Virus record (IMG/VR): IMGVR_UViG_3300005096_000137
Coordinates: 62,001 to 126,000 of that record
Direction: 5' to 3' (one strand)
Source of the DNA: a virus
Length of the DNA: 64,000 nucleotides
The position numbers and the translations under genes are program-made. This document shows, in pieces, positions 33,168 through 41,628 of the stretch. Position 1 is the stretch's first letter; each line of letters begins with the position of its first letter. The notes under the pieces are model-generated. The model saw only the letters and a list, made by a program, of their open reading frames with translations. It was not told the DNA's origin and did no database searches.

Positions 33168-33216
33168 CCCCGACCGTGACGCCACCCCCCCCTATGGCTC
33201 ATAGTCGGGGTCTTTT
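33168..33216 (+). terminator. Rho-independent terminator
   Basis: CCCCGAC and GTCGGGG form the outer stem, with an inner GCCA/TGGC stem, followed by TCTTTTC. It separates the MazG operon from thyA. The 12-mer GTCCCTCTTTGG upstream (33135) also precedes the terminator at 16007. Confidence 0.8.
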
Positions 33217-33237
33217 CATTTACCTTTGGAGATTGAT

Positions 33238-34026
33238 ATGCAAAACTACTTGGATTTGATGCAGACTATCCTGGACCATGGGAACCGGAAGGGCGATCGT
33301 ACTGGGACCGGGACTCTGAGTCTCTTTGGTCCTCAGCTTCGATTCGACCTAGCTGCTGGGTTCCCCTTGCTGACCACCAAGAAGCTCCACCTCCGTTCCA
33401 TAATCTATGAACTGCTGTGGTTCATGCGTGGGCGTAACGACCTCGCCTACCTCCATAAACACGGGGTGAAGATTTGGGACGAATGGGCGTTGGATGACGG
33501 AACCATCGGACCTGGGTATGGTGTCCAGTGGCGTAGCTTCAATGAAGACCCAACCTGTGACCAACTCCAAGATGTACTTGACACCCTCAAGGGGAACCCC
33601 AACTGTCGGCGAATGATTGTCTCGGCGTGGAACCCCCTCCAGACGGGTAAGATGGCATTACCACCTTGTCATTTACTGTTCCAGTTCTATGTCGCCAATA
33701 ACAAACTCTCGTGCAAGATGTACCAGAGAAGCTCCGATATGTTTCTAGGGGTGCCATTCAATATCGCCAGTTATGCCCTCCTCACTATGATGATGGCTAA
33801 GATGGCAGACCTAGAACTCGGGGATTTCATCTGGACATCTGGCGATTCACACATTTACTCGAACTGTATTGAACAGACCAAGACACAAGTCATGCGGGAC
33901 TGCCGGAGGCTGCCGACCATGACCCTCAAAAATCGAGGTCAGGGGTTAAGTGACTGGGAGTACGACGATTTCAAATTGACCGGTTATGACCCCCACCCTC
34001 ACATCAAGGCTAAAGTTTCCGTTTGA
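33238..34026 (+). CDS. thyA: Thymidylate synthase ThyA
   Basis: 262 residues, close to the E. coli length. GDRTGTGTLSLFG, the catalytic MALPPCHLLFQF, YQRSSDMFLGVPFNIASYA and GDSHIYSN are all present. It makes dTMP from dUMP with methylene-tetrahydrofolate, downstream of the dCMP deaminase. The start at 33238 has GGAGA 5 nt upstream; a TTG at 33226 is less likely. Its stop codon forms part of the next promoter. Confidence 0.96.
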   Translation: MQNYLDLMQTILDHGNRKGDRTGTGTLSLFGPQLRFDLAAGFPLLTTKKLHLRSIIYELLWFMRGRNDLAYLHKHGVKIWDEWALDDGTIGPGYGVQWRSFNEDPTCDQLQDVLDTLKGNPNCRRMIVSAWNPLQTGKMALPPCHLLFQFYVANNKLSCKMYQRSSDMFLGVPFNIASYALLTMMMAKMADLELGDFIWTSGDSHIYSNCIEQTKTQVMRDCRRLPTMTLKNRGQGLSDWEYDDFKLTGYDPHPHIKAKVSV

Positions 34027-34051
34027 CAACCACAACTTTATCAGGTACACT
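34023..34051 (+). promoter_or_regulatory. Promoter of a leaderless gene
   Basis: TTGACA, 17-nt spacer, TACACT, then TGCAAT and ATG. The predicted start of transcription is the A of the ATG. The -35 contains the thyA stop TGA. Confidence 0.8.
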
Positions 34052-34057
34052 TGCAAT

Positions 34058-34582
34058 ATGGCGATCGTTTACGAAGCCACTGAGGATCGAGACTACTACG
34101 GGACACCCCCTGAATGGGCGGAACGTTGCCGCACAGTCTTGGATGGTATCGACTTAGATCCCGCTTCTTGTGAAGAAGCGAATCGACAGGTCATACGGGC
34201 AAACCGATTCATGGACAAGGAAATGAACGCTTTGGAGCAAGATTGGAATTGCCGGTCCTTGTTTCTCAATCCACCATACAGCCGGACACTTCTCCCAGCA
34301 TTTGCGAAGAAGTTTCGTACACAATGGAACCTTAACAACATTAGAGAATCGGCGATTGTTCTGATAAACAATTCCACAGAGACAGGTGCATTTGAACAGT
34401 TTAGTAGGTGTTCTGATCTTCGGGCAGAGCCCTGTGCCCGCATCCAGTTCGTGAGCACAGAAGGTCGGAGTGTGACAGGTAATCCCCGGGGTCAGGTCTT
34501 CTTTTATTATGGCCCTGATCCTGATTTATTCTCCCGAGTCTTCCGTTGGGCGGGTTGTCGGATAATGAAGGTAGTTGAATGA
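34058..34582 (+). CDS. Phage-type DNA N6-adenine methyltransferase
   Basis: 174 residues. YYGTPPEWAERCRTVL, GIDLDPASCEEANR and LFLNPPYSRT define the phage Dam-like family that uses NPPY as catalytic motif. It is distinct from the D12-class enzyme at 4452. There is no Shine-Dalgarno and the promoter geometry indicates a leaderless mRNA. Confidence 0.88.
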   Translation: MAIVYEATEDRDYYGTPPEWAERCRTVLDGIDLDPASCEEANRQVIRANRFMDKEMNALEQDWNCRSLFLNPPYSRTLLPAFAKKFRTQWNLNNIRESAIVLINNSTETGAFEQFSRCSDLRAEPCARIQFVSTEGRSVTGNPRGQVFFYYGPDPDLFSRVFRWAGCRIMKVVE

Positions 34583-35058
34583 TCACAGGCAACATTAGTT
34601 ACGCGGCGGTCCAAATACAGGCGTTCAAGTATCGTCAGGGGGATTCCGTGTTCTGGGATGACATCAAGCACGAAGTTCCTTCGCATTCCTGCTGGGAAGA
34701 TTTGACTGGCGCTGACTTCCCAGGCAGTCATCCCCTGCTCCGCATCCTGGAGGATGTGTACGGGCTCTATGTGAATTCGATCGGAGATTGGAACATTGGT
34801 TATTCGTCCTTCGTCGAGCATTATGACTTTCAGAATCATCCAGAGGTCGGGCTACTTGAACACATGCCTCAGATAGTCAAGTTGCTGGAAGCCGAATTTG
34901 CGAAGCACCACGACAACCCCAAACAGGTGAGCATCACAACAATGTGGTCTGAGACCACATGGCAAACTCACGAAGGTGACTATGATTCGATGATTACGTT
35001 CCATGGCGGTTTCAACCTGCGTGACCTTGTAAGTCTTGCTACACCAATGGGTACCTGA
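34579..35058 (+). CDS. Hypothetical protein, first of a tandem triplet
   Basis: 159 residues, ATGA overlap. Shares AAVQIQAFKYRQGDSVFWDD, VPSHSCWEDL and TMWSETTW with the two following genes (SIVQIQGKAFSKG, PGHSTWDNL, TLWSYTHW and SIVQVIAERFHKG, PCHSSFDKL, TLWGSAVW). The triplet is a local duplication. Function unknown. Confidence 0.62.
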   Translation: MITGNISYAAVQIQAFKYRQGDSVFWDDIKHEVPSHSCWEDLTGADFPGSHPLLRILEDVYGLYVNSIGDWNIGYSSFVEHYDFQNHPEVGLLEHMPQIVKLLEAEFAKHHDNPKQVSITTMWSETTWQTHEGDYDSMITFHGGFNLRDLVSLATPMGT

Positions 35059-35059
35059 T

Positions 35060-35575
35060 ATGTCGACCACTTACAGTATCGTCCAAATCCAGGGCAAGGC
35101 CTTCTCGAAGGGGGAGTTGGTGTACCATGATCAATGTGATGACCTGACCCCTGGTCATTCGACTTGGGACAACCTTGCTGATGAGAAGGAGAGGTTCATC
35201 CCTAGTGGCGACCCTAATGTGGACTTTCGGGACACATCAGAGTGGGAGATAAAGGAGGATTGTATTGGGTTACGATTCACCGCGCTTGGTACACAAACCC
35301 TTCATTGGAATTCATTCTTCATCGAGTTTGTGGAGAAGTATGGGATCTTGCGGGTTGTTGAACCTTTTCGGAAGGTTATTGTAGCAGATGTTCAGGCTGC
35401 AATGGATAGGGCCTCCGAGGACTTCTGGGCACTCAAATACCACCAGACTATCAACACTCTCTGGTCGTACACCCACTGGGATACCGCAAAGCCACACAAG
35501 ACACACAAGCCAGCTCTCGTGTACCACGGACCCTTTGATATCAAAGACCTTTTATCCCTGACTCCAAGAAACTAA
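35060..35575 (+). CDS. Hypothetical protein, second of a tandem triplet
   Basis: 171 residues, starting 2 nt after the previous stop (TGATATG). Same pattern as its neighbours with a His-containing PGHSTWDNL and a C-terminal LVYHGPFDIKDLLSL that mirrors ITFHGGFNLRDLVSL in the first copy. Function unknown. Confidence 0.62.
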   Translation: MSTTYSIVQIQGKAFSKGELVYHDQCDDLTPGHSTWDNLADEKERFIPSGDPNVDFRDTSEWEIKEDCIGLRFTALGTQTLHWNSFFIEFVEKYGILRVVEPFRKVIVADVQAAMDRASEDFWALKYHQTINTLWSYTHWDTAKPHKTHKPALVYHGPFDIKDLLSLTPRN

Positions 35576-36084
35576 TGAATACCATAAATAGCCACTCAAT
35601 TGTCCAGGTAATTGCGGAGAGGTTCCACAAAGGTCAGCCAGTGCTCTTTGAACGCCTCAAGGACATGGTTCCTTGCCATTCTTCTTTTGACAAACTGACT
35701 GACGCCCTGGGTTGTAGTGAGCAACCATGTGCTAGTGTGCTCCCCACTGATGAGAGAACGTTCAAGGAAGCAGCATTCGGTATGACATTTCATTCGGTGG
35801 GAGAGCCAACCGGCGGGCATCCCTCTTGTTTTGAATACACACGGAGCCAGCAATCTCTGGAGGAGATGGTGGCCCCCTACCACACCAAGTTCGTGACCTA
35901 TTGCAAGCAACACTTTCAAGCAGCCCAGAATGCCAGGACTGTCAGTAGCAACATTGTTTCGATACTCACCCTCTGGGGGAGTGCAGTTTGGATGGACAGG
36001 ACGGGTAAGATTGTTACTGACAACCAGTTCCGTGGTATCCTGAACATGAACGTGTTGACAGATAATTTACTTGACAGGCAGTAG
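35575..36084 (+). CDS. Hypothetical protein, third of a tandem triplet
   Basis: 169 residues, TAATG overlap. The most diverged copy (SIVQVIAERFHKGQPVLF, VPCHSSFDKL). The last bases include the promoter for the Tat-like cluster. Function unknown. Confidence 0.62.
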   Translation: MNTINSHSIVQVIAERFHKGQPVLFERLKDMVPCHSSFDKLTDALGCSEQPCASVLPTDERTFKEAAFGMTFHSVGEPTGGHPSCFEYTRSQQSLEEMVAPYHTKFVTYCKQHFQAAQNARTVSSNIVSILTLWGSAVWMDRTGKIVTDNQFRGILNMNVLTDNLLDRQ

Positions 36085-36099
36085 TCTATGGTGTACACT
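36071..36099 (+). promoter_or_regulatory. Promoter of the second Tat-like gene cluster
   Basis: TTGACA, 17-nt spacer, TACACT, overlapping the end of the triplet gene and 28 nt before the first Tat-like gene. Confidence 0.8.
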
Positions 36100-36126
36100 T
36101 GAGAGTAAACCTGTTGGAGACTTCAA

Positions 36127-37062
36127 ATGCTTGATCGTCGTGTATTTCTAAAGACCCTAAGCGCTGGTGCAATTGCGGCTATCCATGCAGCTAATGCAGC
36201 TAATGCAGCTAATGCAGAGACACCCCCGCTACCTCACTCTCACCCACTCCCACGTCCACAGTTTATCTGCCTTCCAAAGCGGTTCCCGGAGCCCCCAAGA
36301 CAAATTCACATAGGTCCTCGAAAAGGAAAGCATGCGCCACGCCTCTGGCAAGTCCCACAAGGTTGGTTTAAGTATCGGGACCATAAACTACTGGGCACTT
36401 GTGGCGCTGGCAGTACCACAGAAGAGGACATCGGGACCTTTACAGCAGGTCCCGGAGAAGACAAGCTTCAGTACCGTTTTGGCAAGACCCTGGAGTGCGA
36501 CGGTTTTATGCGAATAGGTGCCAGTCACACTGGTTGGACAAATCCCATATTCCTCCTGGCAGTTCATGACGGACCTGTTGTTGAATTCGGGTGTTACGGT
36601 CGCCAACCCGGCGATCTGGCGTTGGAATTGGGGTCCCGTCCATACTATCACCCCTGCTCGTTTGTCTCAGTGTTCCGACCCAATAGTCCACTACCTGATG
36701 ATGGTCACTACGAGACCACGATTGATTGGGACCTAGGTTCCCAGAAGGCAGACCCATACAAAACTGCCCTTCGCTTGAATTTTGCATACGAACATTACAG
36801 TCTTTCACGATCCCAGCGGATGGCTGATTTCGTGATGCCTCCTCGAATGCTGGCTTTTGAATATGACAATGATGCGTATGATGCAATTATGTATGCTATG
36901 GATAGTTACAAGGTTGCTCCCACCCAGGGCTTCCGGATATCAAGCCACGGGTACAATTTCCAACTCTCTACCCGAAATCCACCAGTCCTGGCTCAGAATT
37001 ACGCAATACAATCAGCCAGTGCCATGCGAGGCAGTCCAGTATGCTTAGACGAGACTTCCTAA
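36127..37062 (+). CDS. Tat-signal-like protein, family A
   Basis: 311 residues. LDRRVFLKTLSAGAIAAIHA is a strong twin-arginine signal, followed by three AAN repeats from a 9-bp tandem repeat (36187-36213) and cleavage-like NAETPP. The mature part has TLECDGFMRIG and NPIFLLAVHDGPVVEFG, recurring in the next gene as EVRCDGYMYLG and APVFLIALTNGPIVEL. GGAGA lies 9 nt before the ATG. The product is unknown; an exported, folded protein is expected if the signal works. Confidence 0.75.
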   Translation: MLDRRVFLKTLSAGAIAAIHAANAANAANAETPPLPHSHPLPRPQFICLPKRFPEPPRQIHIGPRKGKHAPRLWQVPQGWFKYRDHKLLGTCGAGSTTEEDIGTFTAGPGEDKLQYRFGKTLECDGFMRIGASHTGWTNPIFLLAVHDGPVVEFGCYGRQPGDLALELGSRPYYHPCSFVSVFRPNSPLPDDGHYETTIDWDLGSQKADPYKTALRLNFAYEHYSLSRSQRMADFVMPPRMLAFEYDNDAYDAIMYAMDSYKVAPTQGFRISSHGYNFQLSTRNPPVLAQNYAIQSASAMRGSPVCLDETS

Positions 37063-37634
37063 AGGCAACGGGCGCGAGCCTAGCACTGTCAAGCATGGCA
37101 GTTGCTGGGCTCCCGGTGTTGACACCACCACCAAAATGCAAACCTATACCCCAGTACCTGGAACTGTTCCAGCCATACCATCGCCGACTCGACGGTGTAA
37201 AACCTGGTCAGTTCTTTACGTACAAGGGTCATTGGAAACAAGTCGAGAGTTACGGAAGTGAAGTACGTTGTGACGGGTACATGTACCTGGGTGATCGTTT
37301 GATGCCACCAAAGAATCGATGGTCCATTGGAGATGCACCAGTGTTTTTGATTGCACTCACTAATGGTCCCATTGTTGAATTGGTAGGCGACTGCTTGGAA
37401 GACCCAGCATTCGCGAAACTCCTGGGACCAATAACTCACCCGTACCCATTTGAATTGTACACCATGATGAACGAGGATGTGCTGTCCGACTTCACATGGT
37501 ATTATGCGGACGTCACACAGAATGCGTGCGAAGAAATGACTTATGGTTCACCCAGCTACCTGGACGTTGAGTCCAGAATGCAGAAGGTGCGAAGTTATTA
37601 TAACATTGACGAGCACGGTATGGTTCAGAAATAG
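37041..37634 (+). CDS. Tat-signal-like protein, family A
   Basis: 197 residues. LRRDFLKATGASLALSSMAVAG is a canonical Tat signal, with a Pro-rich cleavage region (GLPVLTPPP). Shares CDGYMYLGD and FLIALTNGPIVEL with its neighbours and a YKGHWK segment analogous to FKYRDHKL in the first. It overlaps the previous gene by 22 nt. Unknown function. Confidence 0.75.
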   Translation: MLRRDFLKATGASLALSSMAVAGLPVLTPPPKCKPIPQYLELFQPYHRRLDGVKPGQFFTYKGHWKQVESYGSEVRCDGYMYLGDRLMPPKNRWSIGDAPVFLIALTNGPIVELVGDCLEDPAFAKLLGPITHPYPFELYTMMNEDVLSDFTWYYADVTQNACEEMTYGSPSYLDVESRMQKVRSYYNIDEHGMVQK

Positions 37635-37644
37635 GGGATTTCAG

Positions 37645-38475
37645 ATGGACAGACGCGGATTTCTAGGCAAGCTTGGTATTGGGGTAGCAGCGGCTGGTGT
37701 TTTGGGCCGTGAGGCTATCGCGCGGATTCCCAAGGAGACCAAGAAACTTCCCAAGGAGCTATTACTACCTCCCGAGAAACTCACCTTGGCTGAGGTGACC
37801 ACTGCTGAGGTGACCACTGCTCTCAAGAGTAATTTCCCGGGGTTTGTGGACCAGGTTTCAAATACCGCGACAAAAGTTCCCCGCCGGTTGCCCACTCACA
37901 TTGCCCACCACCTCTACCCAGACAATGGTTTGTACCTCCAATTGATGAACTGCGATCACCATGTCCCTAACAAACGTTACGGTAAATACCGATCGGGAGA
38001 ATACGTGATCCAGAGTATCAATGACCCACCTGGCTTACAGGTCCTTGGTTCAGAGTTTACCATTGATGGCGCTGCCATGGCAGGTTATGTGGCGGTACAC
38101 AGTCCAACGGGGATTATATCCGAGGACCTAAAGAGTCCATTGTTCACTGATTTCCAACTCATGGCCAAGCGGAACCCACTCGACTATCATGTTGGCTGTG
38201 TCATGTGGTTAGCCCTGAGGAATGGTCCAGTGGTTGCATATAACTTCTTGAACAAAGCCCAACATCGGTGTGCCCGTACCCTTCGAGGCTCTCAGGACGT
38301 TGCATATCCTTGGTGTCTACAATCACGGGAATTTCGCAACAATGTGGGTGTGAATCACATTCGCTTTTATTACATGGCTGTGGCTGGAACTACACACGAA
38401 CCCCGGACTACACCCGAATCAATACGTGAGAGATTTGTGGAAGAAGGTATGTCTAACCCTGGAGAATTACGATGA
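37645..38475 (+). CDS. Tat-signal-like protein, family A
   Basis: 276 residues. MDRRGFLGKLGIGVAAAGVLG is a Tat-type N-terminus. A direct repeat encodes AEVTTAEVTTA near residue 50. The mature domain has VGCVMWLALRNGPVVAYN, the same segment as the two upstream proteins. Unknown function; homologous mature domains with separate signals imply repeated gene duplication. Confidence 0.75.
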   Translation: MDRRGFLGKLGIGVAAAGVLGREAIARIPKETKKLPKELLLPPEKLTLAEVTTAEVTTALKSNFPGFVDQVSNTATKVPRRLPTHIAHHLYPDNGLYLQLMNCDHHVPNKRYGKYRSGEYVIQSINDPPGLQVLGSEFTIDGAAMAGYVAVHSPTGIISEDLKSPLFTDFQLMAKRNPLDYHVGCVMWLALRNGPVVAYNFLNKAQHRCARTLRGSQDVAYPWCLQSREFRNNVGVNHIRFYYMAVAGTTHEPRTTPESIRERFVEEGMSNPGELR

Positions 38476-39275
38476 GTTTGAATCGACGCGGCTTTCTTGG
38501 ATTCCTTGGACTGGGTGCAGTTGCTGCTGGAGCAGCATCTATTCCAGCCAAAGCTTTGGCGGGCGCCAAGGACGTGCTCCCTGAGTCTTTATTGACAGAG
38601 GTCTCAACCCCTGAGGCTCTTGTGCCCCACCAAGGGGCTCACTTAGACCCCACCACGGATTACCCTCACATACTCCGCTTGGTCCATGGGAATAGCCATT
38701 GGGCACGCCGTGGGCAGGCTGAGGCTGGGGACTGGATTACCCATGCGTGGAGGTCCAAGCAGTGTGTCTCCCATGGTCGCCGTCTGAGGTGCATCGGGTT
38801 TCGACATTTGGGCGATGTCGCCTTCCACTTCCACGAGCTGGAAGCAGGCACTGTGACAGACAAGTACACAGATCCGGATAGTCCAGAGTTCAAGGAGGTT
38901 GTCCAGAAGGCAGGCGAGTCCCGAGTCCCTTATGGTGTCAGTCATTATGCCTGGGGACCCCGCTATTCCATAACCCTTGTAGGTATTGGAGCTGTCGAAT
39001 TCACGGGGTTGAACCGGAGCAACCGGGGGTTTATGCGGCAGGCGATGGGCAAGCGGACCTCTTGTGACGCATTCACACTGGTGTCCCAAAAGGTGGTTCA
39101 CTCAACTGGCGGAACCTGGTTTAAGCCTACGATGGAATTCATTGATTCAAATGAGAGTAAGCTGTGGACACCCAGCTTAACTCAGCGAGTTGGAAAGAGT
39201 CAAATCTCCAAGTTCGCCAACATGTCCTCAACCCAGTTTGAATCAATGTATCGTGATGACAGGGATATGAGATGA
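38472..39275 (+). CDS. Tat-signal-like protein, family A
   Basis: 267 residues, ATGA overlap. MSLNRRGFLGFLGLGAVAAGA is a Tat-type signal ending near AKALA. The mature part includes RLRCIGFRHLGDVAF, comparable to the CDGxxxxGD segment of the other members, and ends with a helical tail. Unknown function. Confidence 0.72.
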   Translation: MSLNRRGFLGFLGLGAVAAGAASIPAKALAGAKDVLPESLLTEVSTPEALVPHQGAHLDPTTDYPHILRLVHGNSHWARRGQAEAGDWITHAWRSKQCVSHGRRLRCIGFRHLGDVAFHFHELEAGTVTDKYTDPDSPEFKEVVQKAGESRVPYGVSHYAWGPRYSITLVGIGAVEFTGLNRSNRGFMRQAMGKRTSCDAFTLVSQKVVHSTGGTWFKPTMEFIDSNESKLWTPSLTQRVGKSQISKFANMSSTQFESMYRDDRDMR

Positions 39276-40288
39276 ACAACCGACGTGATTTCTTAAAGAC
39301 ATTGGGACTTGGAGCCGCTGGGGTTACCCTGGTGGGTCGGCAGTTGTTGGTAGGGTCTCCTAAGGGTGTCCCCTCAGTCAAACTCCCACCAATTAGGGCT
39401 CTGGGGAGTGACTCACTTCCGGTTGATCCCCCGAGGATTGAACTTCCACCAGTTGGAATGACCTACCCTACTCAGGATAACCTACTGCCCTCAATGTGGG
39501 CAGTCAGTGCTCAGAGACTCCTTGAACAGAATCTGGTCATGGGTAATCTGGTTCACCGGGATTGTAGCGACGAGGTGTCACAGTTTGGGGACATAATCAA
39601 TTTGAGAAGCCCTGGCTGCAATATCCCAATACCACTGGACCAGCTTTTCTCCACACACTTTGTCATCAGAGATGGGGATGCCTCCAAGTCCTTTCAAGAA
39701 TTAAGGGAGCAATACCTCCGCCCGAGTATCCAAAAGCTTGCTCGCCAGATTGACCAGGCACTCATTGGGCAAGCTGTCCACTACACGGATAATACCGTTG
39801 GGGGTCAGTACTCTCTCTATGGTGCTAATGCAACCAACACCATCATTGATGCTCGCCGGAAACTAAACGATAATAGGGCACCCCTCTCTGACCGTAACCT
39901 GGTGTTGTCGACTGCCAGCTCGCAAGCCCTAAAGTGTTCAGAGATACTCCCGGTCATTCGGGATGGGGGTGGGTATCCGCCTCAAATCACTGCTCTCGAA
40001 GAAGCACGTCTGGGAAAGTACATTGGCTTCACCTGCTGGCATGTTCCTGATATGCCGTGGCATATCAACCTGGGTTTCCACCCTGACACAATGGCCCTGG
40101 TCACCCGACCATTACCTCTGGCCCTACCTAGACTCCCCATCCGCTCAGGTATTGGTGTTCACAACAACCTTGCACTCCGGGTGTCAATGATGTATGACGT
40201 GCAGACGTCTGGGACACGGATAACCACGGATGTGTTGGCGGGTATTGGTGTTCTTGACACTAACTTAGGCGTTATCATAGAAGGCTAG
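39272..40288 (+). CDS. P22-coat-like major capsid protein domain with Tat-like N-terminus
   Basis: 338 residues. The N-terminus NNRRDFLKTLGLGAAGVTL is a twin-arginine signal, followed by a Pro-rich linker to about residue 68. The rest has the hallmarks of the P22 gp5-type coat family: LLEQNLVMGNLVHRD, VSQFGDIINLRSP, LREQYLRPSIQKLARQIDQA, ARRKLNDNRAPLSDRNLVLS and a C-terminal RVSMMYDVQTSGTRITTDVL. Coat proteins normally assemble in the cytoplasm, so a Tat-like leader on one is odd. It may be the true major capsid protein with an unusual N-terminus or a capsid paralogue with another role. It closes the Tat cluster with ATGA overlap. Confidence 0.8.
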   Translation: MNNRRDFLKTLGLGAAGVTLVGRQLLVGSPKGVPSVKLPPIRALGSDSLPVDPPRIELPPVGMTYPTQDNLLPSMWAVSAQRLLEQNLVMGNLVHRDCSDEVSQFGDIINLRSPGCNIPIPLDQLFSTHFVIRDGDASKSFQELREQYLRPSIQKLARQIDQALIGQAVHYTDNTVGGQYSLYGANATNTIIDARRKLNDNRAPLSDRNLVLSTASSQALKCSEILPVIRDGGGYPPQITALEEARLGKYIGFTCWHVPDMPWHINLGFHPDTMALVTRPLPLALPRLPIRSGIGVHNNLALRVSMMYDVQTSGTRITTDVLAGIGVLDTNLGVIIEG

Positions 40289-40295
40289 ACATATT

Positions 40296-41372
40296 ATGTA
40301 CAGAATAATCAGAGGCGATAATTTGGACTGGTTTGACCAGACCTATCGGAGGTTTGACACCATCTTTGCCGACCCACCTGATAACATCGGGCTGGGGTAC
40401 AATGAGTACGTGGATAAGGTGGTCGCGACCACTTACACCACAAGTCTAAGTATGTGGCTCCATGCCTTTATTCCTCGCGCTGAGACTACCTGGCTGTCCT
40501 TCAATTCCCGATGGTTATTACCGATGGCAGCCATTGCACAGCAGGTGGTTGATAAGTTTGGTGTCGAATTCAAACCCTGCGTCCAGACCTTCAGCTTCTA
40601 TCAGAACAACAAGTTCGACTTGGGCAATGCCCACCGTCCCCTCTGGAGGTTCTGTCATCCTGGGGTCAAGCTGTATCCAGAGGCTGTGAAGGTCCCCTCC
40701 TGGCGTCAGCTCAATGGCGACAAGCGTGCAACCGCCGGCGGGAAGGTCCCGGGCGATGCGTTTGACTTCACTAAGCTTCCCGAGAAGCAACGTCGAGATT
40801 GGCACACCAGAGCGGTTCAGAGCGGCGAGTGGGTCGTGGACGCCCTCATCCCTGATGATCACTTCGATTTCACCCGAGTCACTGGGAATAGTAAACAGCG
40901 TCGAAACTGGCATCCCACCCAATTGGGGGAGGGACTTGTCGAACGGTGCGTCCGGCTGACAACACCCAACGGGGGAACTGTCATGGACCCCTTTGCAGGT
41001 ACAGGTACCACCCTCCGGGTATGCAAGAGCATCGGGAATCTGGATTGCACCCTGGTTGAATTAGATCCAAAGTACTGCCAACATATTGCGGAGGAACACA
41101 ATTTGACTGTCGAAGCAATTAAACAAGAGTTTTGTGCGAAGTGTCACAATACAGACCCAAACAAGACAACAGGAGTCGAGTATGCTTACGGATCACCAGA
41201 CCGATATGATGGCGTCTCTGAATGGCGCTGCGCTGTATGTCATGCCCGCACCGGTCGTTGGTCTGGGAAAGTGCTCACCGGTGGCGAGAAGGAGCGTAGA
41301 TTTGGCGTGGATTATAAAGACCAAGAAACCCTTGAAGACGGAACCACCCTCCAACATAGGTACGAACGATGA
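40296..41372 (+). CDS. DNA methyltransferase (N4/N6 class, beta order) with zinc-ribbon tail
   Basis: 358 residues. Catalytic DPPD near residue 27 (TIFADPPDN) precedes the SAM motif DPFAGTGTTL near 232, the order of the beta class. A C-terminal extension has CAKC and CAVC pairs, forming a probable zinc ribbon. The catalytic motif reads DPPD rather than DPPY/SPPY, so activity is uncertain. It could modify phage DNA against host restriction. Confidence 0.8.
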   Translation: MYRIIRGDNLDWFDQTYRRFDTIFADPPDNIGLGYNEYVDKVVATTYTTSLSMWLHAFIPRAETTWLSFNSRWLLPMAAIAQQVVDKFGVEFKPCVQTFSFYQNNKFDLGNAHRPLWRFCHPGVKLYPEAVKVPSWRQLNGDKRATAGGKVPGDAFDFTKLPEKQRRDWHTRAVQSGEWVVDALIPDDHFDFTRVTGNSKQRRNWHPTQLGEGLVERCVRLTTPNGGTVMDPFAGTGTTLRVCKSIGNLDCTLVELDPKYCQHIAEEHNLTVEAIKQEFCAKCHNTDPNKTTGVEYAYGSPDRYDGVSEWRCAVCHARTGRWSGKVLTGGEKERRFGVDYKDQETLEDGTTLQHRYER

Positions 41373-41409
41373 CTGATTCCATTTACGATTTACGAATGCG
41401 GAGACAACA

Positions 41410-41628
41410 ATGAGTACAATGAATGACTGTCGAGGTACAACAATCCATCTTGGTGATCGAGTGGTGTTTCCCGATGAAAGGGATGGTTATCTGAGGCTGC
41501 GCGAAGGGGTGGTGACCAATGTGAGCCAAGAGAGGGTATGCGCGATGCCACTCCCTGAGAGTGACATCCCTCATTGTATCTACGTCCTTCGTTCACCTCA
41601 CTTGATGATGGTTACGAACGGTGACTGA
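41410..41628 (+). CDS. Small SH3-like barrel protein
   Basis: 72 residues. CRGTTIHLGDRVVF and LREGVVTNVSQERV give the pattern D/G-x-x-I-x-x-G-D-x-V ... G-x-V-x-x-V of tiny SH3-like barrels. Four more genes with the same pattern follow the HD gene. GGAGA precedes the start. Confidence 0.6.
   Translation: MSTMNDCRGTTIHLGDRVVFPDERDGYLRLREGVVTNVSQERVCAMPLPESDIPHCIYVLRSPHLMMVTNGD

Noticed and set aside
39272-40288. Taking the capsid-like gene as proof of a complete structural module here
   Set aside because: No terminase, portal, protease or tail genes are recognisable around it.
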